Source: Herbaspirillum sp. YR522
GTDB taxonomy: Bacteria; Pseudomonadota; Gammaproteobacteria; Burkholderiales; Burkholderiaceae_D
Length of the DNA: 50,816 nucleotides
Assembly (NCBI RefSeq): GCF_000282575.1
Contig: NZ_AKJA01000101.1
Location: forward strand, 1-50,816
Reading direction: 5' to 3'
Shown: positions 34,313 to 46,404 of the stretch, in pieces
Layout of the letters: the number at the start of each line of letters is the position of its first letter
Position numbering within the stretch: the first letter of the stretch is position 1
Notes under the pieces: model-generated
The model's input: only the letters and a program-made list of their open reading frames with translations
The model's database searches: none
Told to the model about the DNA's origin: nothing
Made by a program: the position numbers and the translations under genes

Positions 34313-34609
34313 ATGTTCAAGCCCGCCGATTCGCTGACCTTCAAGAACGCCAGTGCCGTCCTGCGTGACGGCCTGGCGGCCATTGCAGGCGGGCAGGCGG
34401 GCATCGACCTGTCCGGCGTGGTGGTGGTCGATTCATCGGCCGTGGCCACCTTGCTGGCCTGGCGGCGCGAGGCGCAAAAGCGCGGCGTCGCGCTCGATTT
34501 CGGCATCCTGCCGGCCAACCTGCAAAGCCTGGCCGACCTGTATGGCGTGTCGAGCTTGCTCTACGGCACCGTCTCGGCGCCCACCTCCGCTACCGATCGA
34601 CATCACTGA
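34313..34609 (+). CDS. mlaB: STAS-domain protein MlaB
   Basis: The 98-residue STAS protein binds MlaF and is needed for MlaFEDB assembly and activity. The pattern GIDLSGVVVVDSSAVATLLAW (about residues 30-50), with the DSSAV loop, matches MlaB; a C-terminal YGVSSLLYG is also typical. The ATG at 34313 has AGGA seven bases upstream; the longer open frame overlaps mlaC and is a shadow. It is the last gene of the mla set. Confidence 0.9.
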   Translation: MFKPADSLTFKNASAVLRDGLAAIAGGQAGIDLSGVVVVDSSAVATLLAWRREAQKRGVALDFGILPANLQSLADLYGVSSLLYGTVSAPTSATDRHH

Positions 34610-34678
34610 CGGCAGCTTTTTCCCGCGGTAGTGTTGCGCGCTTGGCGCGGCTGACCGGCCCGGGAACCCGAATTCCCC

Positions 34679-34684
34679 TATAAT
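34679..34684 (+). promoter_or_regulatory. Candidate -10 element before the ABC-2 exporter genes
   Basis: A perfect TATAAT occurs 125 bases before the ATPase start, in a 200-base gap without a gene. No good -35 is visible at normal spacing. A small repeat GGGAA-N6-TTCCC (34662-34677) ends two bases ahead of it. Confidence 0.3.
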
Positions 34685-34809
34685 CACCGGTTTTATCGCG
34701 TCGCGGTTCCCGCTTTCAAGGTCCGTGCCGTTGCGCCTTCGTGGCGTCACGGAGCCGCCGCCTCATATTTCCTCCTGCACGTAACGAACTCTAAGGCTGT
34801 CCAGGCATC

Positions 34810-35721
34810 ATGGCCGCATTGCAAATCAATGACATCAAGAAGCGCTACCAGTCGCTGCAAGCACTGGGTGGCGTTTCGCTGGCAATCGAGGAAGGTGAGT
34901 TCTTCGGCCTGCTCGGTCCCAATGGCGCCGGCAAGACCACACTGATCTCGATCATTGCCGGCTTGAACCGCGCCGACTCCGGCAGCGTCAGCATCCACGG
35001 CCACGATGTGGTCAGCGACTACCGCAGCGCCCGCACCAAGCTCGGCGTGGTGCCGCAGGAACTGGTATTCGATCCCTTCTTCACGGTACGCGAGACGCTG
35101 CGCATGCAGTCGGGCTACTTCGGCCTGAAGAACAACGACCGCTGGATCGACGAGGTGATGGACAACCTGGACCTCACCAACAAGGCCGACACCAACATGC
35201 GCGCGCTGTCGGGTGGCATGAAACGGCGTGTGCTGGTGGCCCAGGCGCTGGTGCACAAGCCACCAGTGATCGTGCTCGACGAGCCCACCGCCGGGGTCGA
35301 CGTGGAGCTGCGCCAGACCTTATGGAAATTCGTCGGCCGCCTCAACCGGGAAGGCCACACCATCGTGCTGACCACGCACTACCTGGAAGAAGCCCAGGCC
35401 TTGTGCAACCGCATCGCCATGCTCAAGCTCGGGCGTGTGGTGGCGCTCGATTCGACCGACGCGCTGATCAAGCGGATCTCGGGTTCGCAACTGGTGCTGC
35501 GCCTGAGGCAGGGCACCTTGCCGGATGGCCTCAAGCCGCTGGTGACGCGGCCGGAGGAACTGCTGGGGGGCAACAAGTACACCCTGCGGGTGACCGATTA
35601 CAACGAAGTCGAGCCGATCCTGGCCGCGTTGCGCCAGGCCGGCGCCGAGCTCGACGACATGCAACTGCAGCAGGCCGACCTGGAAGACGTCTTCATCCAG
35701 ATCATGGGAGAAGAAAAATGA
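34810..35721 (+). CDS. ABC-2 type exporter ATP-binding protein
   Basis: The 303-residue ATPase has Walker A LGPNGAGKTTLISIIAG (about residues 36-52), signature LSGGMKRRVLVAQAL, Walker B VIVLDEPTAGVDVEL and switch TTHYLEEAQ. A C-terminal extension of about 85 residues is typical of the YadG/DrrA type. It overlaps the permease gene by four bases. This two-gene exporter is usually found between mla and ibaG-murA in this group. The substrate is unknown; an envelope component is plausible from context. Confidence 0.93.
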   Translation: MAALQINDIKKRYQSLQALGGVSLAIEEGEFFGLLGPNGAGKTTLISIIAGLNRADSGSVSIHGHDVVSDYRSARTKLGVVPQELVFDPFFTVRETLRMQSGYFGLKNNDRWIDEVMDNLDLTNKADTNMRALSGGMKRRVLVAQALVHKPPVIVLDEPTAGVDVELRQTLWKFVGRLNREGHTIVLTTHYLEEAQALCNRIAMLKLGRVVALDSTDALIKRISGSQLVLRLRQGTLPDGLKPLVTRPEELLGGNKYTLRVTDYNEVEPILAALRQAGAELDDMQLQQADLEDVFIQIMGEEK

Positions 35722-36482
35722 CCGGATTCCAGACCCTGTTCTACAAGGAAATCCTGCGTTTCTGGAAGGTCGCCACGCAGACCGTGACCGCGCCCATCCT
35801 GACCGCCGTGCTCTACCTGATGATCTTCGGCCATGTGCTGCAAGACCATGTGCAGGTCTATCCGGGGGTGCAGTACACCGGTTTCCTGGTGCCTGGCCTG
35901 GTGATGATGAGCGTGTTGCAGAATGCCTTCGCCAACAGTTCGTCGTCGCTGATCCAGTCCAAGATCACCGGCAACCTGGTGTTCGTGCTGCTTACGCCGC
36001 TGTCGCACTGGGAACTGTTCGGTGGCTATGTGCTGGCCGCCGTGGTGCGTGGCCTCATCGTCGGCGCCGGGGTGTTCGTGGTGACGGCCTGGTTTGGTCA
36101 TCTCGATTTCGTCGCGCCATGGTGGATCGTGTTGTTCGCCTTGCTGGGCGCAGGCATCCTGGCCACGATGGGCTTGATCGCCGGCATCTGGGCCGAGAAA
36201 TTCGACCAGCTGGCGGCGTTCCAGAATTTCCTGATCGTGCCGCTGACCTTCCTGGCCGGCGTGTTCTACTCGATCCATTCGCTGCCGCCGTTCTGGCAGG
36301 CGGTATCGCATTTCAACCCGTTCTTTTATATGATCGACGGCTTCCGCTACGGGTTCTTCGGCCAGTCCGACATCGCGCCCACCACCAGCCTGGCCATCGT
36401 CGCCGTGTTCTTCGTCGCCCTGGCCACCCTGGCCGTGCGCATGCTCAAGAGCGGTTACAAATTGCGCGCAGGCGCACACTGA
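35718..36482 (+). CDS. ABC-2 type exporter permease
   Basis: The 254-residue permease has six helices and the ABC-2 signature region (QNFLIVPLTFLAGVFYSIHSLPPFWQ, split by a short loop, about residues 168-193) followed by NPFFYMIDGFRYGFFG. It resembles YadH. The ATG at 35718 overlaps the ATPase stop (ATGA); the long upstream open frame is a shadow of that gene. Together they form a complete exporter. Confidence 0.93.
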   Translation: MTGFQTLFYKEILRFWKVATQTVTAPILTAVLYLMIFGHVLQDHVQVYPGVQYTGFLVPGLVMMSVLQNAFANSSSSLIQSKITGNLVFVLLTPLSHWELFGGYVLAAVVRGLIVGAGVFVVTAWFGHLDFVAPWWIVLFALLGAGILATMGLIAGIWAEKFDQLAAFQNFLIVPLTFLAGVFYSIHSLPPFWQAVSHFNPFFYMIDGFRYGFFGQSDIAPTTSLAIVAVFFVALATLAVRMLKSGYKLRAGAH

Positions 36483-36524
36483 GCGGCCTGGCCCAGTCAT
36501 CCTATCCTTGTGAAGAGCCGAATC

Positions 36525-38023
<1,499 letters not shown>

Positions 38024-38036
38024 GCAGATAGAGAAC

Positions 38037-38687
38037 ATGACTCAACAATTGACGCTGGCCCTGTCCAAGGGCCGCATCTTCGAAGAAACCCTGCCGTTGC
38101 TGGAAGCGGCCGGCATCAAGGTCACCGAAGGCCCCGAATCGTCGCGCAAGCTGATCCTGCCCACCAATGACCCCGCGGTACGGGTCATCATCGTGCGCGC
38201 CTCGGATGTGCCGACCTATGTGCAGTATGGGGCGGCCGACTTCGGCGTGGCCGGCAAGGACGTGCTGATGGAACATGGCGGTGAAGGCCTGTACCAGCCG
38301 ATCGACCTCAATATCGCCAAGTGCCGCCTGTCGGTCGCGGTGCAGGAAGGGTTCGACTACGCCAGCGCGGTGCGCCAGGGCGCACGCCTGCGGGTGGTCA
38401 CCAAGTACGTCAAGACCGCGCGCGAGCACTTCGCGGCCAAGGGTGTGCACGTCGACCTGATCAAGCTGTACGGCTCGATGGAACTGGGCCCGCTGGTGGG
38501 CCTGTCGGATGCCATCGTCGACCTGGTCAGCACCGGCGGCACGCTGCGCGCCAACAAGCTGGTCGAGGTCGAGCACATCATCGAGATCTCGTCGCGCCTG
38601 GTGGTCAACCAGGCCGCCCTGAAGCTCAAGCGCGAGCGCTTGCAACCGATCCTGGATGCGTTTGAAAAGGCATCCCGCCAAAAGTGA
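38037..38687 (+). CDS. hisG: ATP phosphoribosyltransferase, short form HisG
   Basis: The 216-residue protein performs the first step of histidine synthesis, joining ATP and [23 protein letters not shown] opens it, and the PRPP-binding segment [17 protein letters not shown] is near residues 161-177. It lacks the C-terminal regulatory domain of long HisG, so it should need HisZ, which is not encoded in this window. The ATG lies 13 bases after murA. Confidence 0.96.
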   Translation: MTQQLTLALSKGRIFEETLPLLEAAGIKVTEGPESSRKLILPTNDPAVRVIIVRASDVPTYVQYGAADFGVAGKDVLMEHGGEGLYQPIDLNIAKCRLSVAVQEGFDYASAVRQGARLRVVTKYVKTAREHFAAKGVHVDLIKLYGSMELGPLVGLSDAIVDLVSTGGTLRANKLVEVEHIIEISSRLVVNQAALKLKRERLQPILDAFEKASRQK

Positions 38688-38722
38688 TACCGACTGACCG
38701 AGCCGACTCCCAGGTAGACCCC

Positions 38723-40036
38723 ATGAGCATTGCCATCCGAAAACTCGATTCGACCGAACCCGGCTTTCGCGACAAGCTGGCCGCCGTGCTGGCCTTCGAA
38801 GCCAGCGAAGACGAAGCCATCGATCGCGCCGCAGCCACCATCCTGGCCGACGTGAAGGCACGCGGCGACGCCGCCGTGCTCGATGCCACGCAGCGTTTCG
38901 ATCGCCTGCAGGCGGCGTCGGTGGCGGCGCTGGAAATCGGTCCTGCGGCATTGCAGGCGGCCCTGGCAGGCTTGCCCGCGACCCGGCGTGCCGCATTGCA
39001 GACGGCGGCCGACCGCGTACGCGCGTACCACGAGCGGCAGAAGAAGGAATGCGGCTCGGACGGTTTCCTGTACCGCGAAGCGGATGGCACCGAACTGGGC
39101 CAGAAGGTCACGCCGCTGGACCGCGTGGGTATCTACGTGCCGGGTGGCAAGGCGGCCTATCCGTCGTCGGTGCTGATGAACGCGATTCCGGCCAAGGTCG
39201 CCGGCGTAGCCGAAGTGATCATGGTGGTGCCGACCCCCGATGGCGTGCACAACGAACTGGTGCTGGCGGCCGCGGCCATCGCCGGCGTCGACCGCGTGTT
39301 TACCATCGGCGGCGCCCAGGCCGTGGGTGCGCTGGCCTACGGCACCGCCACCATCCCCCAGGTCGACAAGATCGTCGGCCCCGGCAACGCCTATGTGGCC
39401 GCGGCCAAGCGGCGCGTGTTCGGCGTGGTCGGCATCGACATGATCGCCGGCCCGTCCGAGATCCTGGTGATCTGCGACGGCAGCACCGACCCCGACTGGA
39501 TCGCCATGGACCTGTTCTCGCAGGCCGAGCACGACGAACTGGCGCAATCGATCCTGCTGTGTCCGGATGCCGGCTACATCGCCCGCGTCGAAGCCAGCAT
39601 CAACCGGCTGCTCGACGGCATGCCCCGGCGCGACGTGATCCGCACCTCGCTGACCGACCGTGGTGCGCTGGTCAAGGTGCGCGACATGCACGAGGCGTGC
39701 GAGATCGCCAACCTGATCGCCGCCGAGCACCTCGAGATCTCGACCGAGGAGCCGCAACAGTGGGCAGACCTGATTCGCCACGCCGGCGCGATGTTCCTCG
39801 GCCGTTTTTCGTCCGAGTCGCTGGGCGACTACTGCGCCGGACCCAACCACGTCCTGCCCACCTCGCGCACCGCGCGCTTCTCCTCGCCGCTGGGCGTGTA
39901 CGACTTCCAGAAGCGCTCCAGCCTGATCCGGGTGTCCGAGGCGGGTGCCCAGACGCTGGGCCGGGTCGCCGCCGAGCTGGCCTATGGCGAGGGGCTGCAG
40001 GCCCACGCGCGCTCGGCCGAATTGCGCCTGAAATGA
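38723..40036 (+). CDS. hisD: Histidinol dehydrogenase HisD
   Basis: The 437-residue zinc enzyme carries out the last two oxidation steps of histidine synthesis. [60 protein letters not shown] and the zinc/catalytic region [32 protein letters not shown] are all present. I chose ATG 38723 ([11 protein letters not shown]); a GTG at 38684 overlapping the hisG stop would add 13 residues. The DNA methyltransferase gene begins four bases after its stop. Confidence 0.96.
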   Translation: MSIAIRKLDSTEPGFRDKLAAVLAFEASEDEAIDRAAATILADVKARGDAAVLDATQRFDRLQAASVAALEIGPAALQAALAGLPATRRAALQTAADRVRAYHERQKKECGSDGFLYREADGTELGQKVTPLDRVGIYVPGGKAAYPSSVLMNAIPAKVAGVAEVIMVVPTPDGVHNELVLAAAAIAGVDRVFTIGGAQAVGALAYGTATIPQVDKIVGPGNAYVAAAKRRVFGVVGIDMIAGPSEILVICDGSTDPDWIAMDLFSQAEHDELAQSILLCPDAGYIARVEASINRLLDGMPRRDVIRTSLTDRGALVKVRDMHEACEIANLIAAEHLEISTEEPQQWADLIRHAGAMFLGRFSSESLGDYCAGPNHVLPTSRTARFSSPLGVYDFQKRSSLIRVSEAGAQTLGRVAAELAYGEGLQAHARSAELRLK

Positions 40037-40040
40037 TGCG

Positions 40041-40844
40041 ATGACGGCGGTCGCGGACGAAGGCTGGATCGATCGTATCCATTGCGAGGACGCACTGGCC
40101 GGCTTGCGGCGCATTCCCGACGGCAGCATCGACCTGCTCATCGCCGACCCGCCCTACGGCCTGGGCAAGGACTATGGCAACGACTCCGACAAGCTCGAGG
40201 CGGCCACCTACCTGGCCTGGACCGAGCGCTGGATCGACGCCGCGTTGCCCAAGCTCAAGGGCAATGCCAGCCTGTATATCTTCCTCACCTGGCGTTATTC
40301 GCCCGAGATATTCGTCATGCTCAAGCAGCGCATGACGATGCTCAACGAAATCGTCTGGGATCGCCGGGTACCTTCCATGGGCGGCAGTACCCGCCGCTAT
40401 TCGTCGGTGCATGACACCATCGGCTTCTTCGCCCGCGCCAAGGATTATTTCTTCGACCTCGATGCGATCCGCATCCCCTACGACGCCCAGACCAAGAAAG
40501 CCCGCTCGCGCTCCATCTTCGTGGGCGCCAAATGGCTGGAGATGGGATACAACCCCAAGGACGTGTGGAGCGTGTCGCGCCTGCATCGCGAACACCGTGA
40601 GCGTGCCGACCATCCGACCCAGAAGCCGCTGGAGATCGTCGAACGCATGGTCAAGGCGTCCTGCCCGCCGGGCGGCGTAGTGCTCGACCCCTTCATGGGC
40701 AGCGGCACCACGGCGGTGGCCGCGCGCCGCTGTGGCCGGCGCTTCGTCGGCTTCGAACTCAATCCGGATTACTGTGAACTGACCCGCCAGCGGCTGGATG
40801 CGCTGCAAGCCACGAGCCCCCAAGATGAACCCGTCACCGACTGA
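40041..40844 (+). CDS. Orphan beta-class DNA methyltransferase (N6-adenine or N4-cytosine)
   Basis: The 267-residue protein has motif IV DPPYGLG (residues 36-42) before motif [17 protein letters not shown] (about 214-229), which is the beta-class order. It also carries [17 protein letters not shown], common in YhdJ-type enzymes. DPPY fits either N6-adenine or N4-cytosine methylation. No restriction endonuclease gene is near, so it is probably a solitary methylase. It lies inside the his operon, four bases after hisD and overlapping hisC by 20 bases. Its GC-rich codon use resembles its neighbours, which argues against very recent arrival. Confidence 0.9.
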   Translation: MTAVADEGWIDRIHCEDALAGLRRIPDGSIDLLIADPPYGLGKDYGNDSDKLEAATYLAWTERWIDAALPKLKGNASLYIFLTWRYSPEIFVMLKQRMTMLNEIVWDRRVPSMGGSTRRYSSVHDTIGFFARAKDYFFDLDAIRIPYDAQTKKARSRSIFVGAKWLEMGYNPKDVWSVSRLHREHRERADHPTQKPLEIVERMVKASCPPGGVVLDPFMGSGTTAVAARRCGRRFVGFELNPDYCELTRQRLDALQATSPQDEPVTD

Positions 40845-41952
40845 CCCCGCCTGCCTCGATCCACTGGTCGCCACCGTGATCCGCGCCGATGTGCGCGCGC
40901 AATCGGCCTATCACGTGCCCGATGCGGCCGGCATGGTCAAGCTCGACGCGATGGAAAATCCCTATCCGCTGCCGGCGCAGTTGCGCCAGGAACTGGCGCT
41001 GCGGCTGGCCGACGTGGCCTTGAACCGTTACCCGGTGCCGTCCTACCTGGCGTTGAAGCAAGCCATCTGCCGTGAGCAGCAGGTGCCGTCCGGCTACGAT
41101 GTGCTGCTGGGCAATGGCTCGGACGAACTGATCTCCATCATCTCGACCGCCTGCGCCGGCGATGGCCGCAAGGTGCTGGCCCCGGAGCCCGGCTTCGTGA
41201 TGTACGCGGCCTCGGCCCGGCTGGCCGGACTCGAGTACGTCGGCGTGCCCTTGCGCGCCGATTTCACGCTCGACCTGCCGGCCATGCTGGCCGCGTTGGC
41301 GCAGCACCGCCCGGCGGTGACCTACCTGGCCTATCCGAACAATCCCACCGGCACGTTGTTCGACGCGCAGCAGGTGCTGCAGATCGTGGCCGCCGCCGCG
41401 CCCTTCGGCATCGTCGTGGTGGACGAGGCCTATGGGCCGTTTGCGCCGCATAGCCTGATGCCTGCATTGCCGCGCTTCAACAACTTGGTGCTCATGCGTA
41501 CCGTCTCCAAGCTGGGCCTGGCCGGGATTCGGCTGGGCTACATGGCGGCGGCGCCGGCCTTGTTGCGCCAATTCGACAAGGTGCGGCCGCCCTATAACAT
41601 CAACGTGCTCACCGAGACCGCGGCGCTGTTCATGCTGGAGCATCTCGATGTGCTGCAGGAGCAGGCCGCCCGGTTGCGCGTCGCGCGCGCCGAGCTGTCT
41701 TCCCGGCTGGCGCAGTTGGGCGGGGTAGAGGTGTTCCCGTCGGCTGCCAATTTCGTGTTGATCCGGGTGCCGGATGCCGATAAAGTCTTCGCCGCGCTGG
41801 TCGCGCGCAAGGTGCTTGTCAAAAATGCCGGTAGAATGCACGGATTGTTACAAAACTGCTTGCGCATCACGGTCGGCACCGAGCACGAAAACCTGCTCCT
41901 GCTGGCAGCGCTGGCAGAGGCCTTGCAGGTGTCGTCTTCGGCACCAGATTAA
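40825..41952 (+). CDS. hisC: Histidinol-phosphate aminotransferase HisC
   Basis: The 375-residue PLP enzyme transaminates imidazole-acetol phosphate. [35 protein letters not shown] and the PLP-lysine motif [15 protein letters not shown] (Lys229) are seen, with NFVLIRV and [17 protein letters not shown] near the end. The ATG at 40825 begins within the end of the methyltransferase gene. The sequence fits HisC; other PLP transaminases are less likely given the context. Confidence 0.95.
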   Translation: MNPSPTDPACLDPLVATVIRADVRAQSAYHVPDAAGMVKLDAMENPYPLPAQLRQELALRLADVALNRYPVPSYLALKQAICREQQVPSGYDVLLGNGSDELISIISTACAGDGRKVLAPEPGFVMYAASARLAGLEYVGVPLRADFTLDLPAMLAALAQHRPAVTYLAYPNNPTGTLFDAQQVLQIVAAAAPFGIVVVDEAYGPFAPHSLMPALPRFNNLVLMRTVSKLGLAGIRLGYMAAAPALLRQFDKVRPPYNINVLTETAALFMLEHLDVLQEQAARLRVARAELSSRLAQLGGVEVFPSAANFVLIRVPDADKVFAALVARKVLVKNAGRMHGLLQNCLRITVGTEHENLLLLAALAEALQVSSSAPD

Positions 41953-41992
41953 TCACTCATCCCTTTCGTCCGAACCCCGCATTACCCTGACC

Positions 41993-42589
41993 ATGTCTAC
42001 ACCGAGAACCGCAGAAGTCGTCCGCAACACCAACGAGACGCAGATCCGCGTAGCGATCAACCTCGATGGCACCGGCAAGCAAAAGCTCGACACCGGCGTG
42101 CCGTTCCTGGATCACATGCTGGACCAGATCGCCCGGCACGGCCTGATCGACCTCGACATCCACGCCCGCGGCGACTTGCATATCGATGCCCACCATACGG
42201 TGGAAGACGTCGGCATCACGCTGGGCCAGGCGTTTGCCAAGGCCATCGGCGACAAGAAGGGCATCCGCCGCTACGGCCATGCCTACGTGCCGCTGGACGA
42301 GGCGCTGTCGCGGGTGGTGATCGACTTCTCGGGGCGTCCCGGCCTGCAGTACCATATCCCGTTCACGCGGTCGATGATCGGCGGCTTCGATGTCGACCTC
42401 ACCAGCGAGTTCTTCCACGGCTTCGTCAATCACGCACAGGTGACCTTGCACATCGACAACCTGCGCGGCCTGAACGCACACCATCAGTGCGAGACCGTGT
42501 TCAAGGCATTCGGCCGCGCGCTGCGCATGGCGATCGAACTCGATGATCGCGCCGCCGGCACCATTCCATCGACCAAGGGCAGCCTGTAA
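41993..42589 (+). CDS. hisB: Imidazoleglycerol-phosphate dehydratase HisB
   Basis: The 198-residue, monofunctional (no phosphatase domain) enzyme dehydrates imidazole glycerol phosphate. The metal-binding motifs [32 protein letters not shown] and [33 protein letters not shown] are intact. Histidinol-phosphate phosphatase must be encoded elsewhere. The ATG at 41993 starts the conserved N-terminus; the longer frame shadows hisC. Confidence 0.97.
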   Translation: MSTPRTAEVVRNTNETQIRVAINLDGTGKQKLDTGVPFLDHMLDQIARHGLIDLDIHARGDLHIDAHHTVEDVGITLGQAFAKAIGDKKGIRRYGHAYVPLDEALSRVVIDFSGRPGLQYHIPFTRSMIGGFDVDLTSEFFHGFVNHAQVTLHIDNLRGLNAHHQCETVFKAFGRALRMAIELDDRAAGTIPSTKGSL

Positions 42590-42628
42590 TCACACCCGTG
42601 CGCCGGCGTCGTGGCCGGTCATCTCGAT

Positions 42629-43267
42629 ATGAATAAAATTGTTGTAGTGGATTACGGCATGGGCAACCTGCGCTCGGTGGCGCAGGCACTGCGCCATGTC
42701 GCGCCCGAGGCCGACGTGCGTATCTCCGGCGAGGTCGCCGACATCAAGGCCGCGGATCGCATCGTATTGCCGGGCCAGGGCGCCATGCCCGACTGCATGC
42801 GCAGCCTGCGCGAGTCGGGAGTGCAGGAAGCGGTGCTCGAGGCCGCGCGCAGCAAGCCGCTGTTTGGCGTGTGCGTGGGCGAACAGATGCTGTTCGACTG
42901 GAGCGAGGAGGGCGATACGCCCGGCCTGGGCCTGCTGCCCGGCCGTGTGGTGCGCTTCGAGCTGGACGGCCTGGTGCAGGATGACGGCTCGCGCTTCAAG
43001 GTGCCGCAGATGGGCTGGAACCACGTGCGCCAGAGCGCGCCGCACCCGCTGTGGAATGGTATTGCCGATAATGCATTCTTTTACTTCGTGCATAGTTTCT
43101 ATGCGGTGCCGGGCGAGCAGTCGCAGGTGGTCGGACAGACTCCCTATGGACGCGAGTTCGCCTGTGCAGTGGCACGAGATAACATTTTTGCAACCCAGTT
43201 CCATCCTGAAAAAAGTGCATCTGCGGGTTTGCAGCTGTATCGGAATTTCGTACACTGGAAGCCTTGA
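42629..43267 (+). CDS. hisH: Imidazole glycerol phosphate synthase glutaminase subunit HisH
   Basis: The 212-residue class I glutamine amidotransferase supplies ammonia to His[20 protein letters not shown] at the start, the nucleophile in [19 protein letters not shown] (Cys about 84) and the [14 protein letters not shown]is-Glu pair are present. The ATG at 42629 fits the family; an upstream start at 42611 adds six residues without homology. It is 39 bases after hisB. Confidence 0.96.
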   Translation: MNKIVVVDYGMGNLRSVAQALRHVAPEADVRISGEVADIKAADRIVLPGQGAMPDCMRSLRESGVQEAVLEAARSKPLFGVCVGEQMLFDWSEEGDTPGLGLLPGRVVRFELDGLVQDDGSRFKVPQMGWNHVRQSAPHPLWNGIADNAFFYFVHSFYAVPGEQSQVVGQTPYGREFACAVARDNIFATQFHPEKSASAGLQLYRNFVHWKP

Positions 43268-43347
43268 TTTTGCATTAAAGGCAAGTCGGCGCCACGGGCG
43301 CCACCGGTCTTCATCCCAACCCCTCACTGACAAGCCCACCCGTAGCC

Positions 43348-44145
43348 ATGCTGCTGATACCCGCCATCGACCTCAAAGACGGTCATTGCGTCCGCCTCAA
43401 ACAAGGCGATATGGAACAAGCCACCGTATTTTCCGAAGACCCGGGAGAAATGGCCATGCACTGGTTGCGCCAGGGCGCGCGCCGTTTGCACCTGGTCGAT
43501 CTCAACGGCGCCTTTGCCGGCAAGCCCAAGAACGAATCGGCGGTCAAGGCCATCCTCAAGGCCGTGGCGCAATTCGCCCGGGACAACGACGTCGACGAGA
43601 TCCCGGTGCAACTGGGTGGCGGCATTCGTGACCTCGACACCATCGAGCGCTATCTCGACGATGGCCTGTCGTACATCATCATCGGCACGGCGGCGGTGAA
43701 GAGCCCCGGCTTCCTGCACGACGCCTGCAGCGCCTTCCCCGGCCAGATCATCGTCGGCCTGGACGCCAAGGACGGCAAGGTCGCCACCGACGGCTGGAGC
43801 AAGCTGTCCGGTCACGAGGTGATCGACCTGGCCCAGAAATTCGAAGGCTATGGCTGCGAAGCCATCGTCTACACCGACATCGGCCGCGACGGCATGATGG
43901 GCGGCGTCAACATCGAAGCCACGGTGCGCCTGGCGCAGGCGGTATCGATCCCGATCATCGCCTCCGGCGGCGTGCACAACATCAAGGACGTCGAAGCGCT
44001 GTGCGAAGTCGAGGACGAAGGCGTGGAGGCTGTCATCTGCGGCCGCTCGATCTACGAAGGCACGCTCGACCTGAGTTCGGCCCAGGACCGCGCCGACGAA
44101 CTGACTCTCGCCCAAGACGCCGACGGCCAAGCCGGCGGTCAATGA
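43348..44145 (+). CDS. hisA: ProFAR isomerase HisA
   Basis: The 265-residue TIM-barrel enzyme isomerises ProFAR to [25 protein letters not shown] opens it with catalytic Asp8, and [15 protein letters not shown] carries the second catalytic Asp. [17 protein letters not shown] and [14 protein letters not shown] are the phosphate-binding halves. A C-terminal tail of about 20 residues is longer than usual. It is one base from hisF, its structural paralogue. Confidence 0.96.
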   Translation: MLLIPAIDLKDGHCVRLKQGDMEQATVFSEDPGEMAMHWLRQGARRLHLVDLNGAFAGKPKNESAVKAILKAVAQFARDNDVDEIPVQLGGGIRDLDTIERYLDDGLSYIIIGTAAVKSPGFLHDACSAFPGQIIVGLDAKDGKVATDGWSKLSGHEVIDLAQKFEGYGCEAIVYTDIGRDGMMGGVNIEATVRLAQAVSIPIIASGGVHNIKDVEALCEVEDEGVEAVICGRSIYEGTLDLSSAQDRADELTLAQDADGQAGGQ

Positions 44146-44146
44146 C

Positions 44147-44911
44147 ATGGCACTTGCTAAACGCATCATCCCGTGCCTGGACGTGACGGCCGGCCGCGTG
44201 GTCAAGGGGGTCAACTTCCTTGAGCTGCGCGATGCCGGCGACCCGGTCGAGATCGCCCGTCGCTACGACGACCAGGGCGCCGACGAACTGACTTTCCTCG
44301 ATATCACGGCTTCTTCGGATGGCCGCGACCTGATCCTCGACATCATCGAGGCGGTGGCCTCGCAGGTCTTCATCCCGCTCACGGTGGGCGGCGGCGTGCG
44401 CTCGGTCGAGGATGTGCGACGCCTGCTCAACGCCGGCGCCGACAAGGTCGGCATCAACACCTCGGCCGTGACCAATCCGCAACTGGTGGCCGATGCCGCC
44501 GGCAAGTACGGTTCGCAGTGCATCGTGGTGGCGATCGACGCCAAGCGCGCCGGTGACGGCCGCTGGGAGGTCTATACCCACGGCGGACGCAACGCCACTG
44601 GCCTGGACGCGGTGGATTGGGCGCGCAACATGGCACGCCTGGGCGCCGGCGAGATCCTGCTGACCAGCATGGATCGCGACGGCACCAAGAGCGGCTTCGA
44701 TCTCGACCTCACGCGCGCGGTCTCGGAAGCGGTCGCCATCCCGGTGATCGCCTCGGGCGGCGTCGGCGGCCTGCAGGACCTGGCCGACGGCATCACGCGC
44801 GGACGCGCCGACGCCGTGCTGGCCGCCAGCATTTTCCACTATGGCCAGCACACCGTGCAGGAAGCCAAGCGCTTCATGGCCGACCAGAACATTTCCATGA
44901 GGCTGGCATGA
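44147..44911 (+). CDS. hisF: Imidazole glycerol phosphate synthase cyclase subunit HisF
   Basis: The 254-residue TIM-barrel partner of HisH uses ammonia to make imidazole glycerol phosphate and [25 protein letters not shown] holds catalytic Asp11, and [19 protein letters not shown] the second Asp. [15 protein letters not shown] and [14 protein letters not shown] bind phosphate. It overlaps hisI by four bases. Confidence 0.97.
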   Translation: MALAKRIIPCLDVTAGRVVKGVNFLELRDAGDPVEIARRYDDQGADELTFLDITASSDGRDLILDIIEAVASQVFIPLTVGGGVRSVEDVRRLLNAGADKVGINTSAVTNPQLVADAAGKYGSQCIVVAIDAKRAGDGRWEVYTHGGRNATGLDAVDWARNMARLGAGEILLTSMDRDGTKSGFDLDLTRAVSEAVAIPVIASGGVGGLQDLADGITRGRADAVLAASIFHYGQHTVQEAKRFMADQNISMRLA

Positions 44912-45384
44912 GCATCAGCGCCAAATGGCTCAACAAGGTACGCTGGGACGAAGTGGGCCTGGTGCCCGTGATCGCCCAGGAAGTCGGTTCCAATGACGTG
45001 CTGATGTTTGCCTGGATGAACCGCGAGGCATTGACGCGCACGGTCGAGACCGGTGAAGCCGTGTACTGGAGCCGTTCGCGCAAGAAGCTGTGGCACAAGG
45101 GCGAAGAGTCGGGGCATTTCCAGAAGGTGCACGAGATCCGCCTCGACTGCGACGAAGACGTGGTGCTGCTCAAGATCGAGCAGATCGCCGGCATCGCCTG
45201 CCATACGGGACGTCACTCCTGCTTCTTCCAGAAGCTCGAGGGCGACGCCACCAACGGCGAGTGGGTCACCGTGGAGCCGGTGCTCAAGGACCTGGCACCC
45301 GGCGCCGGTGGCGCAACGCCCACCCCGCCGGCGGCAAAGGCCGGGAAACCCCGCAAGGGCGTGGAGCCGGGCGAGACATCATGA
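44908..45384 (+). CDS. hisI: Phosphoribosyl-AMP cyclohydrolase HisI
   Basis: The 158-residue zinc/magnesium enzyme opens the purine ring of [25 protein letters not shown] (about residues 36-55), [31 protein letters not shown] and the zinc cysteines in [12 protein letters not shown] are typical. It has an extra Pro/Ala/Gly-rich C-terminal tail of about 30 residues. In enterobacteria it is fused to HisE; here the genes are separate and overlap by four bases. Confidence 0.95.
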   Translation: MSISAKWLNKVRWDEVGLVPVIAQEVGSNDVLMFAWMNREALTRTVETGEAVYWSRSRKKLWHKGEESGHFQKVHEIRLDCDEDVVLLKIEQIAGIACHTGRHSCFFQKLEGDATNGEWVTVEPVLKDLAPGAGGATPTPPAAKAGKPRKGVEPGETS

Positions 45385-45719
45385 GTGACATCCTGCAACG
45401 CGTGGCCGACGTGATCGAGTCGCGCAAGCCCGCCAATGGCGGCAATCCCGAGCAATCGTACGTGGCAAGGCTGTTTGCCAAGGGCGACGATGCCATCCTC
45501 AAGAAGATCGGCGAAGAGGCCACCGAGACCGTGATGGCCGCCAAGGACGCACGGGTCTCGGGCGACAGTTCCAAGGTGCTCTACGAATGTGCCGACCTGT
45601 GGTTCCATTCGATGGTGCTGCTGGCACAGTTCGACCTGAAGCCACAGGACGTCATCGATGAGCTGGCCCGCCGCGAGGGCCTCTCCGGGCTGGCTGAAAA
45701 GGCCGCGCGCCCGGACTGA
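45381..45719 (+). CDS. hisE: Phosphoribosyl-ATP pyrophosphatase HisE
   Basis: The 112-residue all-helical MazG-like enzyme removes pyrophosphate from PR-ATP, the second step of histidine synthesis. [32 protein letters not shown] and [14 protein letters not shown] carry the metal-binding acidic residues. It is a stand-alone HisE and the last his gene of the operon. Confidence 0.95.
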   Translation: MSDILQRVADVIESRKPANGGNPEQSYVARLFAKGDDAILKKIGEEATETVMAAKDARVSGDSSKVLYECADLWFHSMVLLAQFDLKPQDVIDELARREGLSGLAEKAARPD

Positions 45720-45746
45720 GTCCGATCCATCCACCAGGAGAACGAG

Positions 45747-46124
45747 TTGGACAACTGCATATTCTGCAAGATCGCGGCCGGCGAGATCCCGTCCAGGAAG
45801 ATCTACGAAGACGAGGACGTGATCGCCTTCCACGACATCAATCCGGCAGCGCCGGTGCACTTCCTGGTAGTGCCACGCCGTCACATTGCAACCCTGGCCG
45901 ACTGCGGCCCGGCCGACGAGGCCCTGCTGGGCAAGATGGCGGCGCTGGCGCCCAAGCTGGCGGCCGAACAGGGCTGCGGTTACCTGCGTGACGCCGCCGG
46001 CCAGGCCAGCGGTGGTTTCAAGACCTTGTTCAACACCGGACCGGATGGCGGGCAAGAGGTGTACCATCTGCACATGCATGTGATTGGCGGGCCGCAACCG
46101 TGGCGCGTGCGCGTGCAACAATGA
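45747..46124 (+). CDS. HIT family hydrolase (HinT-like)
   Basis: The 125-residue protein has the histidine triad HLHMHV (His107, His109, His111) and the N-terminal CIFCKIAAGEIPSRKIYED zinc-type pattern (Cys4, Cys7) of HinT. Such enzymes cleave adenosine phosphoramidates. It starts with TTG at 45747, with AGGAG six bases upstream and the conserved DNCIFCK immediately after; no ATG is available. It follows hisE by 27 bases, and this his-HIT-tat order is common in betaproteobacteria. Confidence 0.92.
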   Translation: MDNCIFCKIAAGEIPSRKIYEDEDVIAFHDINPAAPVHFLVVPRRHIATLADCGPADEALLGKMAALAPKLAAEQGCGYLRDAAGQASGGFKTLFNTGPDGGQEVYHLHMHVIGGPQPWRVRVQQ

Positions 46125-46200
46125 CAAGCCCGATCTGACGGGCGTAGGACAGGGAACGTTTTTACAGACTGGGACAGGGATGTCCGCTTAGGAGAATAGA

Positions 46201-46404
46201 ATGGGTTCGTTCAGTGTTTGGCATTGGCTGATTGTCTTGGTGATCGTGATGCTGGTGTTTGGTACCAAGAAGCTCGGCAACATGGGGTCCGACCTGGGCA
46301 AGGCCGTCAAGGGCTTCAAGGACGGCGTCAAGAGTGGCGACGAGGAAAAGAAGGATGCCGCCATCGACGTCCAGGCCAAGGAAAAGGACAAGACCGGCAC
46401 CTGA
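46201..46404 (+). CDS. tatA: Twin-arginine translocase subunit TatA
   Basis: The 67-residue protein has the TatA plan: a short periplasmic start, one helix ([15 protein letters not shown], about residues 7-21), the [10 protein letters not shown] hinge, an amphipathic helix ([14 protein letters not shown]) and a charged tail. TatA rings form the pore for folded proteins. AGGAG lies eight bases before the ATG. It is first in tatABC. Confidence 0.95.
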   Translation: MGSFSVWHWLIVLVIVMLVFGTKKLGNMGSDLGKAVKGFKDGVKSGDEEKKDAAIDVQAKEKDKTGT

